A stretch of DNA of 47,925 bases from Mycobacteriales bacterium (GCA_035995165.1 DASYKU010000089.1:1-47925), one strand, 5' to 3'; positions 36,196 to 44,751 are shown, counted from the first letter of the stretch. The notes: generated from the letters alone by a model not told the origin. A program made the numbers and translations.

Positions 36196-37263
36196 ATGGC
36201 ATCCCTCCGCAACCGGCTGCTCGCCCTCGCCGCGGGCGTCACGGTCGCGCTCGTCCCGCTCGCCGGAACCGCGGCCCCGGCCGGCGCGGCTCCGGCCGCC
36301 CCGGCCGCCGCCCCCCGCACGATCCTTCCCGACGACGCCGCGGCCGGCTGGCTGGCCCGGCAGCTCGTCGGCGGCGACCACCTGGAGACCGACTTCGGCG
36401 GGACCAGCTTCCCGGACCAGGGCCTCACCATCGACGGCGTCTTCGCCTTCGCCGCCGCGCACGTGTCCGGTACGTCCGCCGCGAAGGCCGTCGCCTGGCT
36501 GGCGCTGCCGGACAACATCACCGGCTACACCGGGGGCGGCGGCAGCGAGTCGTACGCCGGCCCGACCGCGAAGCTGATGCTGCTGGCCGAGGTGGCCGGG
36601 AAGGACCCGCGCACGTTCGGCGGGGCGAACCTGCGGCTGCGGCTGCTGGACCTGCTCACGCCGTCCGGCCGGTTCGCCGACCGGTCCGCGTTCGGCGACT
36701 TCAGCAACGCGTTCGGGCAGGCGTACGCGGTGCTCGCGCTGAACCGGGCCGGGGGCGCGCCGCAGCAGGCGATCTCCTTCCTGGCCGGGACCCAGTGCCG
36801 GGACGGCGGGTTCCCGCTCGACTTCGGCGCGGCCCAGCCGTGCGCCTCGGACGTCGACTCGACCGCGCTGGTCGTCCAGGCGCTGCGGGCCACCGGCCGG
36901 ATCGCGGCCGCGAACCGCGGCGTCGCCTGGCTGGTCTCGAAGCAGCAGGCGACCGGTGGCGTGGCCGCGCTGGACGGCGTCGGCACCCCGAACGCGAACA
37001 GCACCGGGCTGGCCGGGCAGGCGTTCGCGGACGCGGGCCGGGTCGCGCCGGCGGCGAAGGCCGGAGCGTTCCTGGGCCGGCTGCAGCTGCGTTGCCCGGC
37101 CGCCGTCGCCAACCGCGGCGCGATCCCGTTCGACAGCAGCGGCTTCGACCCGGCCACCGCGGTCCGGGCGACCGCCCAGGGCGTGCTCGGCCTGACCGGG
37201 ACCGGCCTGGTCCGGCTGTCCCTGACCGGCTCCGCGCCGGGCAACCCCGTACTCGCCTGCTGA
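36196..37263 (+). CDS. Secreted alpha/alpha-barrel protein, transcobalamin alpha-domain-like
   Basis: A 355-residue exported protein. Signal peptide 1-32 or so, ending in an AGAAPA-type site, then repeats of the prenyltransferase/squalene-oxidase alpha/alpha-toroid type (AAAGWLARQLVGGDHLETDFGG, FGQAYAVLALNRAGG, DSTALVVQALRATGRIAAANRGVAWLVSKQ, NSTGLAGQAFADAGR). Animal transcobalamin and intrinsic factor have this barrel as their N-terminal B12-binding domain. Placed behind a cobalamin riboswitch and next to a DUF4430 gene (the other transcobalamin domain), it is probably a B12 capture protein. No anchor is visible. GAAAGG lies upstream of the ATG. Confidence 0.85.
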   Translation: MASLRNRLLALAAGVTVALVPLAGTAAPAGAAPAAPAAAPRTILPDDAAAGWLARQLVGGDHLETDFGGTSFPDQGLTIDGVFAFAAAHVSGTSAAKAVAWLALPDNITGYTGGGGSESYAGPTAKLMLLAEVAGKDPRTFGGANLRLRLLDLLTPSGRFADRSAFGDFSNAFGQAYAVLALNRAGGAPQQAISFLAGTQCRDGGFPLDFGAAQPCASDVDSTALVVQALRATGRIAAANRGVAWLVSKQQATGGVAALDGVGTPNANSTGLAGQAFADAGRVAPAAKAGAFLGRLQLRCPAAVANRGAIPFDSSGFDPATAVRATAQGVLGLTGTGLVRLSLTGSAPGNPVLAC

Positions 37264-37285
37264 TTCCCCCGAGGAAGGACAGACC

Positions 37286-37744
37286 ATGCGACTCCCCTCC
37301 CGCCTCCGCCGAGCTGTCGTCGCGGTCGCGGTCTCCACCGCGGCCGTCGGCGGCCTCGCCGTGGCCACCGCACCCGATGCCGCCGCGGCCGCCTGCACCG
37401 GCACGACCGGTGTCACGGTCGTGGTCGACTTCGGCGCCCTCGGCGGCGGCGTGGTCACCAAGTGCGCTCCCGGCGACCCGGCCAGCGGGCTGGCCGCGCT
37501 CACCGCCGCCGGCTTCACGTTCGCGTTCGTGCCGCGGTTCCCCGGCTTCGTCTGCCAGATCACCGTGAAGCCGAACCCCTGCAACGGTGCGCCCACCAGT
37601 GCGTACTGGGCGTACTACCACGCGCCGCGGCACGGGGCCTGGACGTACTCGACGACCGGCGCGGGGTCGTACAACCCGAAGCCGAACACGGTCGAGGGCT
37701 GGTCGTTCGGTGCGACCAGGAAGCCCTCGATCGCCGCGCCGTAG
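37286..37744 (+). CDS. Secreted DUF4430 protein, transcobalamin beta-domain-like
   Basis: A 152-residue exported protein: signal peptide to about residue 36, then one DUF4430 domain (TGVTVVVDFGALGGGVVTKC, the four-cysteine pattern, TSAYWAYYHAPRHGAWTYSTTGAGSYNPKPNTVEGWSFG). DUF4430 is the C-terminal domain of transcobalamin/intrinsic factor, which closes over B12. GAGGAAGGA precedes the ATG. Probably works with the barrel protein encoded 22 bp upstream. Direct B12 binding is inferred. Confidence 0.87.
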   Translation: MRLPSRLRRAVVAVAVSTAAVGGLAVATAPDAAAAACTGTTGVTVVVDFGALGGGVVTKCAPGDPASGLAALTAAGFTFAFVPRFPGFVCQITVKPNPCNGAPTSAYWAYYHAPRHGAWTYSTTGAGSYNPKPNTVEGWSFGATRKPSIAAP

Positions 37745-37757
37745 CAGACTGGATCCC

Positions 37758-38849
37758 GTGTCCCGGCTCCCGCGCGCCCTGCATCCAGGGGCGTGGTGGC
37801 TGTGGGCACTGGGCCTCGCGACGGCGGCGAGTCGCACCACGAACCCGCTGCTGCTCGCCCTGGTCGTCGCCGTCGCCGGTCTGGTCGTCGCCAGCCGGCG
37901 CGGCGACGCCCCGTGGGCGTTCGCGTTCAAGTTCTACCTCTGGGCCGGGCTGTTCATCGTGCTGTCCCGGGTCGCGTTCCGGATCGTGTTCGGCGGCGGC
38001 GACACCGGGCACGTCCTGCTGCGACTGCCGGAGATCCCGCTGCCCGGCCCCGCGGCCGGCATCCACCTGCTCGGCCCGGTCTCGGCCGAGTACGTCCTGG
38101 GCGGCCTCTACGACGGCGCGCGGCTGGCGACCATGCTGATCTGCCTCGGCGCGGCGAACGCGCTGGCCGACCCGAAGCGGATGCTCAAGGCCGTCCCCGG
38201 CGCCCTCTACGAGGTCGGCACCGCCGTCGTGGTCGCGCTCTCGGTCGCGCCGCAGCTGGTCGAGAGCGTGCTGCGGGTGCGGCGAGCCCGGCGGCTGCGC
38301 GGCGGCCGGCAACGCGGGCTGCGGGCGCTGCGCGGTATCGCGATGCCGGTGCTCGTCGACGCGCTGGACCGGTCGCTGGCGCTGGCCGCCGCGATGGACT
38401 CCCGCGGGTACGGCCGCGGCGGCAGCGGTCCGCGCCGGCTCACCGGCGCCCTGGTCGTGGCCGGCCTGCTCGGCATCTGCGTCGGCGTGTACGGCCTGCT
38501 CGACGGGACCAGCCCCGGCTGGCTCGGGCTGCCGATGCTGCTGCTCGGGCTGATCGTGGCCGGGGTCGGGCTGCCGCTGGCCGGCCGGCGCGTCCGGCGC
38601 AGCGTCTACCGGCCCGACCCGTGGCGGCTGCCGGAGACGCTGGTCGCCGGCAGCGGGCTGGTGGCCGCGGCCGTACTGGTGCTGACGTCCACTGTGGACG
38701 CCGCGAACCTCTTTCCCTCACTGGATCCGCTGAGCTGGCCCGGGCTGCCGCTGGCCGGCACCGCCGGGGTGCTGGTCGCGGTGCTGCCGGCCTGGCTGGC
38801 GCCGCCGCCGGTCTCGGTGGTCACCGTTGCCCGGGCGGTGCCGGCGTGA
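37758..38849 (+). CDS. ECF transporter T component (EcfT/CbiQ-like)
   Basis: Transmembrane energy-coupling subunit of 363 residues, with about seven to eight helices. The coupling motif region is VLRVRRARRLRGGRQRGLRALRG and AAAMDSRGYGRGG, the latter the classical A(M/L)xxRG motif that touches the ATPases. The last third carries extra helices not found in minimal EcfT. GTG 14 bp after the DUF4430 gene; its stop overlaps the ATPase start. Confidence 0.92.
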   Translation: MSRLPRALHPGAWWLWALGLATAASRTTNPLLLALVVAVAGLVVASRRGDAPWAFAFKFYLWAGLFIVLSRVAFRIVFGGGDTGHVLLRLPEIPLPGPAAGIHLLGPVSAEYVLGGLYDGARLATMLICLGAANALADPKRMLKAVPGALYEVGTAVVVALSVAPQLVESVLRVRRARRLRGGRQRGLRALRGIAMPVLVDALDRSLALAAAMDSRGYGRGGSGPRRLTGALVVAGLLGICVGVYGLLDGTSPGWLGLPMLLLGLIVAGVGLPLAGRRVRRSVYRPDPWRLPETLVAGSGLVAAAVLVLTSTVDAANLFPSLDPLSWPGLPLAGTAGVLVAVLPAWLAPPPVSVVTVARAVPA

Positions 38850-40453
38850 TCGACTTCGACACGGTGACCGTGACGTACGACGGGGCCTCCGAGCCGGTCC
38901 TGCGGGACTTCGTCCTGCGGGTCGAGGAGGGCGAGCTCTGCCTGGTCGCCGGGCGGACCGGGGCCGGCAAGTCCACCGTGCTCGGCGCGATCAACGGGCT
39001 GGTGCCGCACTTCACCGGCGGCCGGCTGGCCGGCCGGGTCACGGTGGCCGGCCTGGACACCCGGACCGCGCCGCCGCGGGAGCTGGCCCACCTGGTCGGC
39101 GTGGTCGGGCAGGACCCGCTGGCCGGGTTCGTCACCGACACCGTCGAGGACGAGCTCGCCTACACGATGGAGCAGCTGGCCGTGCCGCCGGCCGCGATGC
39201 GCAAGCGGGTCGAGGAGACGCTCGACCTGCTCGGCATCGCCGAGCTGCGCCGCCGTCCACTGCGGACACTGTCCGGCGGGCAGCAGCAGCGGGTGGCGAT
39301 CGGGGCGGCGCTGACCGCGCACCCGGCCGTCCTGGTGCTGGACGAGCCGACCTCGGCCCTGGACCCGACCGCGGCCGAGGACGTGCTGGCCGCGATCACC
39401 CGGCTCGTGCACGATCTCGGCACCACCGTCGTGGTCGCCGAGCACCGGCTGGAGCGGGTCGCGCAGTACGCGGACCGGCTGGTGCTGCTGACCGGCTCCG
39501 GTGCGGCCGTGTCCGGGTCGCCGGCGCTCGTGCTGGCCGACTCGCCGGTCGCGCCCCCGGTGGTGGAGCTGGGTCGGCTGGCCGGCTGGGACCCGCTGCC
39601 ACTGTCGGTCCGCGACGCCCGTCGGCGGGCCGGCCCGCTGCGGACCGCCCTCGAGCCGGTGGTCCCTTCTGTCCCCCCTCCGGTGGCGGGCCCGTCCGCG
39701 CTTACGGCCAAGGCCGTCGTGGTCCGGTACGGACAGGTGATCGCCGTCCGCCAGGTCGACCTGGAGCTGACCGCGGGCGAGGTCGTCGCGCTGATGGGCC
39801 GCAACGGCTCGGGCAAGTCCTCGTTGTTGTGGGCGCTGCAGGGCGCCGGCCCCCGCGACGGCGGCACGGTCTCGGTCGGCGGGGTCGACCCGGGCGCGCT
39901 GCCCGCGCACCAGGCCCGCCGGCACGTCGGGCTGGTCCCGCAGACCCCGGCCGACCTGCTCTACCTGGACACCGTGGACGCCGAGTGTGCCCAGGCCGAC
40001 GCGGAGTCCGCGGCGGCGGCCGGCGCCTGCCGCGCGCTGCTGGACCGGCTCGTCCCGGGGATCCCGGGCGAGCGGCACCCGCGCGACCTGTCCGAGGGGC
40101 AGCGGCTCGCGCTGGTGCTGGCGATCCAGCTCGCCGCCGCCCCGGCCGTGGTGCTGCTCGACGAGCCGACCCGGGGGCTGGACTACCCGGGCAAGGCCCA
40201 GCTGCGCGGGGTGGTGCGGTCGCTGGCGGAGGAGGGACGATCGGTGGTGCTGGCCACGCACGACGTCGAGTTCGTCGCGGCGGCGGCGGATCGGGTGGTG
40301 GTCATGGCCGAGGGCGAGGTGATCGCGGACGGCCGTACGGCCGAGGTGGTCGTCGCGTCGCCCGCGTTCGCGCCGCAGGTGGCCAAGATCCTGGCTCCGC
40401 AGCCGTGGCTGACCGTCGGGCAGGTCGCGGCGGCGCTGGCGGGGGCGTCGTGA
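38846..40453 (+). CDS. ECF transporter fused ATPase (EcfA-EcfA')
   Basis: Two ABC ATPases in one 535-residue chain. Half 1: Walker A GRTGAGKST, signature LSGGQQQR, Walker B VLVLDEPTSALD. Half 2: Walker A GRNGSGKSS, signature LSEGQR, Walker B VVLLDEPTRGLD. Both halves keep all motifs, so both sites may hydrolyse ATP. A dedicated fused A-A' beside T and S genes marks a group I, single-substrate ECF importer. GTG start, 4-bp overlaps on both sides. Confidence 0.95.
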   Translation: MIDFDTVTVTYDGASEPVLRDFVLRVEEGELCLVAGRTGAGKSTVLGAINGLVPHFTGGRLAGRVTVAGLDTRTAPPRELAHLVGVVGQDPLAGFVTDTVEDELAYTMEQLAVPPAAMRKRVEETLDLLGIAELRRRPLRTLSGGQQQRVAIGAALTAHPAVLVLDEPTSALDPTAAEDVLAAITRLVHDLGTTVVVAEHRLERVAQYADRLVLLTGSGAAVSGSPALVLADSPVAPPVVELGRLAGWDPLPLSVRDARRRAGPLRTALEPVVPSVPPPVAGPSALTAKAVVVRYGQVIAVRQVDLELTAGEVVALMGRNGSGKSSLLWALQGAGPRDGGTVSVGGVDPGALPAHQARRHVGLVPQTPADLLYLDTVDAECAQADAESAAAAGACRALLDRLVPGIPGERHPRDLSEGQRLALVLAIQLAAAPAVVLLDEPTRGLDYPGKAQLRGVVRSLAEEGRSVVLATHDVEFVAAAADRVVVMAEGEVIADGRTAEVVVASPAFAPQVAKILAPQPWLTVGQVAAALAGAS

Positions 40454-41280
40454 CGACCGCGCTGCCGGTCCGGGCCCGGTCCCGGCTGGTGCTCGCGCTG
40501 GCGTCGCTGGCCGGGCTGGCTGTCTTCTGCTGGCCGCTGGTCATCAAGCCCGGCGCCGGGGTCGGCGGGCAGAGCGCCGACGCCCCGCTGGTCTTCCTGC
40601 TGACCCTGCCGGTGCTGGTCGTCGTCGTGCTGGCCGAGGTGTCCTCCGGCGGCATCGACGCCAAGGCGCTGGCGCTGCTCGGGGTGCTGTCCGCGGTGAA
40701 CGCGGCGCTGCGGCCGCTCGGCGCCGGCACCGCCGGGATCGAGACCGTGTTCTTCCTGCTGGTGCTGGCCGGGCGGGTGTTCGGGCCGGGGTTCGGGTTC
40801 CTGCTCGGGTCCACCTCGCTGTTCGCGTCGGCGTTGCTCACCGCGGGCGTCGGGCCCTGGCTGCCGTTCCAGATGCTGGCCGCGTCCTGGGTCGGCCTCG
40901 GCGCCGGGCTGCTGCCCCGCCGGGTCCGCGGCAGGTGGGAGATCGCGATGCTCGGCGCGTACGGGGTGCTGGCCGCGTACGCGTTCGGGCTGCTGATGAA
41001 CCTGTCCTTCTGGCCGTACGCGACCGGCTCGGGAACGGATCTGTCCTATGTGGCCGGTGGGCCGGTGGCGGAGAACCTGCGGCGGTTCCTGGGGTTCACG
41101 ATCGTCACCTCGACACTGGGCTGGGACACCGGCCGGGCGCTGACCAACCTGGCCGCGATCCTGCTGCTCGGGCCGGCCGTGCTGCTGGCGCTGCGGCGGG
41201 CCGCGCGGCGGGCCGCGTTCGACGCTCCCGTGGACTTCGTCCCCGCTTCCCCGTCCCACGCCGATACCGTGGCCGGGTGA
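40450..41280 (+). CDS. ECF transporter S component, probable cobalamin-specific (CbrT-like)
   Basis: Substrate-binding membrane subunit, 276 residues with six to seven helices. Typical S-component sequence runs from GIDAKALALLGVLSAVNAALRPLGAGTAGIETVFFLLVLAGRVFGPGFGFLLGSTSLFASALLTAGVGPWLPFQMLAASW. Specificity for B12 is inferred from the riboswitch and transcobalamin-like neighbours. Longer than most S components owing to a C-terminal stretch. GTG start overlapping the ATPase stop. Confidence 0.9.
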   Translation: MTTALPVRARSRLVLALASLAGLAVFCWPLVIKPGAGVGGQSADAPLVFLLTLPVLVVVVLAEVSSGGIDAKALALLGVLSAVNAALRPLGAGTAGIETVFFLLVLAGRVFGPGFGFLLGSTSLFASALLTAGVGPWLPFQMLAASWVGLGAGLLPRRVRGRWEIAMLGAYGVLAAYAFGLLMNLSFWPYATGSGTDLSYVAGGPVAENLRRFLGFTIVTSTLGWDTGRALTNLAAILLLGPAVLLALRRAARRAAFDAPVDFVPASPSHADTVAG

Positions 41281-42107
41281 CGATCGTCGAGGACTTCGCC
41301 GCCGCGTACGAGTCCGTGCTCGGGCAGTGGCCGGCGGCGGAGGTGACGAACCTCTCCTCGCCGTACGGGACGACGCGGGTGGTGTCCTGCGGCCCGGCCG
41401 GGGCGCCGCCGGTGGTGCTGCTGCCCGGCGGCGGCGCGACCGCGACGGTCTGGTTCGCGAACGCCGGCGCGCTGGCCGCCGACTTCCGGGTACACGCGCT
41501 CGATCTGCCCGGCAACCCCGGCTACACCGTGGTGTCCACCCGGGACGCCGCGACGCTCTGCGACTGGCTGGACGGCGTGCTCGCGGGCCTCGGCGGCGGT
41601 CCGGTCGGGCTCGTCGGGCACTCGTACGGCGGCTGGGTCGCGCTCACCTACGCGCTGTCGTCGCCGGGCCGGGTGCACCGGCTGGCGCTGCTCGATCCGA
41701 CCCAGTGCTTCGCCGGCTTCCGGCCGGGCTACCTCCGGCACGCGCTGCCGGTGCTGGTCCGGCCCAACCGCACGCACGCGGCATCCCTGCTGCGCTGGGA
41801 GACCGGCGGCCGCGAGCTCGACCCGGCCTGGACCACGCTCTACGGGCTCGGCACCGAGCTGCCCTCGACCGGGAAGCTGGTGGTCCGGCCGCGACCGGAG
41901 GCGGACCGGCTGCGCGGGCTCGACGTGCCGACGCTGGTGCTGCTGGCCGGGCAGAGCCGGGTGCACGACGTCGGCACCGTCGCCGAGCGGGCCCGGACGC
42001 TGCTGCCGAGCGTCCGGACCGCGGTGATCGACGGCGCCAGCCACCACTCGCTGCCGCTCGACCCGGCCGCGGACGTGAACCGCGCCCTACTCGACTTCCT
42101 GATCTAG
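41277..42107 (+). CDS. Alpha/beta hydrolase, last gene of the B12 uptake operon
   Basis: A 276-residue alpha/beta-fold hydrolase with nucleophile GHSYGG (VGLVGHSYGGWVALTYALS), oxyanion region VVLLPGGGATATVWF and catalytic His in IDGASHHSLPLDPA. No signal peptide, so cytoplasmic. The GTG overlaps the S-component stop (GTGA), tying it to B12 uptake. It might open an ester or amide on imported corrinoids or be a hitchhiker; neither is proven. Its stop lies 13 bp from the convergent DUF4430 gene. Confidence 0.9.
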   Translation: MTIVEDFAAAYESVLGQWPAAEVTNLSSPYGTTRVVSCGPAGAPPVVLLPGGGATATVWFANAGALAADFRVHALDLPGNPGYTVVSTRDAATLCDWLDGVLAGLGGGPVGLVGHSYGGWVALTYALSSPGRVHRLALLDPTQCFAGFRPGYLRHALPVLVRPNRTHAASLLRWETGGRELDPAWTTLYGLGTELPSTGKLVVRPRPEADRLRGLDVPTLVLLAGQSRVHDVGTVAERARTLLPSVRTAVIDGASHHSLPLDPAADVNRALLDFLI

Positions 42108-42120
42108 CCGAGCGTCCGGG

Positions 42121-42990
42121 CTAGCCGAAGGTTCGGCGGCGGCGGGCGACGAGGATGCCGGCCGTGCCGAGGCCGAGCACCAGCGCGCCGCCGAGGGCGA
42201 GCGCGCCGACCGTCCTGCGCGACGACGGGGCCGGCGCGGGATCGGAGGCGACGCTGCCGGGCGGACCCGGATCCTCGGTCGCCACCCCCGCGACGGCCGA
42301 CGGTCCCGACGACGTGGCGCCCGCGGACGAACTGTCCGATGTGGACGGTGCCGCACCGGACCGGGACGCGGTCGCGCCCGTCGACGATCGCGTGCTGCCG
42401 GCAGCCGGCGCGCCCGGTCCGGGAGCCGGCGCGCCGGACGTCCGGGTCGGCCCGGGGGCGCCACCCGGAGTCGACGGCCGTGGCGCCACCGGCGGGGCCA
42501 CCGTCGGCTTCGGCGCCGGCTTCGGCGCCGGCGGTGCCGGCGCCGCGGGCGGAGCGATCCCCGGCCGCGCCCCGGCCCCGAAGGACCACCCCTCGACCGA
42601 CCCGGACGGCGGGTTGTATCTCGCCGCCCCGAGCGTGCTGTACGTCCACGAGCCGCCCCGGCTCCCGTGCCAGTACGACCAGTACGCGTTGGCCGGCGAC
42701 GTCACGATGCACCTGTCCGCCGCCGGGGCCCCGTTGATGCGGCAGACGAACGCCGGCCCGTCCTTCTGCGTCCCGGTGGCGCTGAAGCCGGCGCTGTGCA
42801 GGGCGGACAGGCCCGAGCTCGGGTCGCCGGCGGCGCAGCCGACCTGGATCCCGCCCTGCGAGCCGAAGTCGACCACGACGGTCACCCCGGACGATCCGGA
42901 GCAGGCGGCGGCGGCGGCCGGGGGTGCGGGCCCGGTGAGGACCAGCGCGGCGCCGAGGGCGAGGACGGCGCCGAGGGCACGGCGGCTCAC
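42121..42990 (-). CDS. DUF4430 protein with C-terminal membrane anchor
   Basis: A 289-residue exported protein. Signal peptide about 1-28, DUF4430 domain about 30-145 (SGVTVVVDFGSQGGIQVGC, FVCRINGAPAADRC, NAYWSYWHGSRGGSWTYSTLG, GSVEGWSFG), a Pro/Ala/Ser/Thr wall-spanning linker of about 100 residues, then a helix TVGALALGGALVLGLGTAGILVA and RRRR. No LPXTG, so it is held by the membrane helix. GTG at 42988-42990 overlaps the stop of the barrel gene. Paralogue of the protein at 37286. Confidence 0.87.
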   Translation of the reverse strand: MSRRALGAVLALGAALVLTGPAPPAAAAACSGSSGVTVVVDFGSQGGIQVGCAAGDPSSGLSALHSAGFSATGTQKDGPAFVCRINGAPAADRCIVTSPANAYWSYWHGSRGGSWTYSTLGAARYNPPSGSVEGWSFGAGARPGIAPPAAPAPPAPKPAPKPTVAPPVAPRPSTPGGAPGPTRTSGAPAPGPGAPAAGSTRSSTGATASRSGAAPSTSDSSSAGATSSGPSAVAGVATEDPGPPGSVASDPAPAPSSRRTVGALALGGALVLGLGTAGILVARRRRTFG

Positions 42991-44312
42991 GGCGCCTCGC
43001 GACGGCGGCGGCCGGCGACCACGGCGAGCACGCCCACGAGCACCAGCCCCACGCCGGTCCACACCACCGGCAGCACGGGCGCGCCGGTGTTCGGCAGCGA
43101 GCCGACCGCGGCGGCCGGCTCGGTCGGCGGCGGCGTCACCGGCAGCACCGGGGCCACCGGGGTCGTCGGCGCGGCCGTGGGACGGTGGGTCGGGGCCACG
43201 GTGGACGGTGCCGGCGTCGAGGGTGCCGAGGACGTCGGGATCGCTGTCGGAGTGGCGGTGGGCGGCGGGGATCCCGCACAGTCCAGCGTGGGCGCGTCCG
43301 GCGTCGCCCCGTCCAGGCTCAGGTCGGCCAGCCCGATCCCGGACAGGCCCAGGATCGCCTGCGCGGTCGCGCGGTCGGCGTTGCCGGGGTCGAAGCCGGT
43401 CCCGTCGTACGCGATCGCGCCCTGCTGGGCGACCGGCCCGGTGCAGCCCAGCTGCTGGGACCGCAACCAGCCGACAGCCGCGTCGGCCGGGCCCGTACGG
43501 CCGCCGGCCCGGAACGCCTCGGCCGCGAGCCCGGTGGAGTTGGCGTTCTGGACCCCCTCGGTCGGACCGCTGCCGTCGAGCGACCCGTCCGCGGCCTGCC
43601 GCGACACGAGCCAGTCCAGCCCGCGCCCGGCCGCGGCCGCGTTCCCGCCCGGCAACGCCAGCGCCTGCACGACCATCGCGGTCGCGTCAGGGTCCGGTAC
43701 GCAGGTCGCCTGGCCGTAGTCGAGCGGGAAGCCGCCGCCCGGGCACTGCGAGCCGGCCAGGAACGTCACCGCGGCGGCCGGCACCCCGTCCGGCGTCCGG
43801 GCCAGCGCCAGCTGCGCGAGGGCCTGCCCGAACGCGTTGCTGTTGTCCGCCTCCGCGGGCACGTTGGAGAACCGGCCGCTCGCGGTCAGCTGCGCGGACA
43901 ACCGGCCGAGCACGTCGATCCCGGCCACGGAGTGCCCGTCGCCACCGGTGACCTCGGCCGCGTACGCGACCTTGGCCAGCGCGCCGATGTCGGAGAACGT
44001 GGTCCCGTCGCCGACGTAGTCGACCAGGGTCGTCCCCTGGGCCAGCCAGGCCATGCCGGCGGTGGCGTTGGTCCCGCCCGATCCGGCGGCCGCGAAGGCG
44101 AGGACCGCGTCCAGCGTCAGGCCCTGGTCGGGGAACACGCCCGCGTCGCCGAAGTCCTGGACGAAGTGGCTGCCGTCGGTCAGCCGCCCGGCCAGCCAGC
44201 CCGCGGCCGCGTCGGCCGGGTCGGTCGTCGGCGCCGCCTGCGCGGCCGGGGCGGCGATCACGAGGAACGAGCAGAGGAAGGCGAGCACAGCGAGCAGTCG
44301 GGACCGGGCCAC
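42987..44312 (-). CDS. Cell-wall-anchored (LPNTG) alpha/alpha-barrel protein, transcobalamin alpha-domain-like
   Basis: A 441-residue surface protein. Signal peptide 1-27 (ending AAQAAP), alpha/alpha-toroid repeats about 30-345 (AAAGWLAGRLTDGSHFVQDFG, FPDQGLTLDAVLAFAAA, FGQALAQLALAR, DATAMVVQALALPGG), a Pro/Thr-rich linker, then the sortase signal LPNTG at 406-410, a membrane helix and RRRR. Clearly paralogous to the protein at 36196. Behind a cobalamin riboswitch and overlapping a DUF4430 gene, it is a likely wall-displayed B12 receptor. GTG start at 44310-44312. Confidence 0.87.
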   Translation of the reverse strand: MARSRLLAVLAFLCSFLVIAAPAAQAAPTTDPADAAAGWLAGRLTDGSHFVQDFGDAGVFPDQGLTLDAVLAFAAAGSGGTNATAGMAWLAQGTTLVDYVGDGTTFSDIGALAKVAYAAEVTGGDGHSVAGIDVLGRLSAQLTASGRFSNVPAEADNSNAFGQALAQLALARTPDGVPAAAVTFLAGSQCPGGGFPLDYGQATCVPDPDATAMVVQALALPGGNAAAAGRGLDWLVSRQAADGSLDGSGPTEGVQNANSTGLAAEAFRAGGRTGPADAAVGWLRSQQLGCTGPVAQQGAIAYDGTGFDPGNADRATAQAILGLSGIGLADLSLDGATPDAPTLDCAGSPPPTATPTAIPTSSAPSTPAPSTVAPTHRPTAAPTTPVAPVLPVTPPPTEPAAAVGSLPNTGAPVLPVVWTGVGLVLVGVLAVVAGRRRREAP

Positions 44313-44379
44313 TCTTCGGGCCGCCTTTCGGGGCGGTCCGCGCGGCGGCGCCTGGTCCGCCCCGCGCCCGCGAGCTCGT

Positions 44380-44550
44380 CAGCTCACCGTGCGCCGACGT
44401 CCCGGGCTCCGTCCCGCAGACCTCGACGGGATGGGGGAGACGGCACGGCCATGGGTGATCGGGCTCGCCGATCCGCGAGGATCGGCCCACCGTTGCGGGT
44501 CAGCGCCGGATTCGGACCGGACTTCCCCCACGGACGTGCATGATTCGGTT
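44380..44550 (-). ncRNA. Cobalamin riboswitch 2 (upstream of the wall-anchored pair)
   Basis: On the minus strand the core (44489-44531) reads GGGGGAAGTCCGG, CCGAATCCGGCGCTGACCCG and CAACGGTGGG, differing from riboswitch 1 by a single base over some 40. Flanking helices differ, so the two are old duplicates rather than a recent copy. Limits approximate. Confidence 0.95.
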
Positions 44551-44745
44551 GTCGTCGGTCAGCTTGCGGTCCGCGGACGCCGGTGTCAAACAACGTCACA
44601 GCGATGCCCGGAACGCCCCGATCGGGAACGTACCCGACGCGTCCCCGTCCCGGTGCGAGCCGGTGCACGCGATCGCTCCCCGCAACGGCAGACTTGCCTG
44701 CATAACGGTATCGGCACGCCCGCCCACCTCGGCAGATCCGGCGGA

Positions 44746-44751
44746 TACGGT
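44746..44751 (+). promoter_or_regulatory. -10-like TACGGT for a leaderless lacI transcript
   Basis: TACGGT ends six bases before the GTG at 44758; no ribosome site precedes it. Weak match to TANNNT, so tentative. Confidence 0.35.

Noticed and set aside
42124-42137. GCCGAA-GG-TTCGGC hairpin at the junction of the B12 operons
   Set aside because: Only six pairs and inside the end of the minus-strand coding region; too weak to call a terminator.
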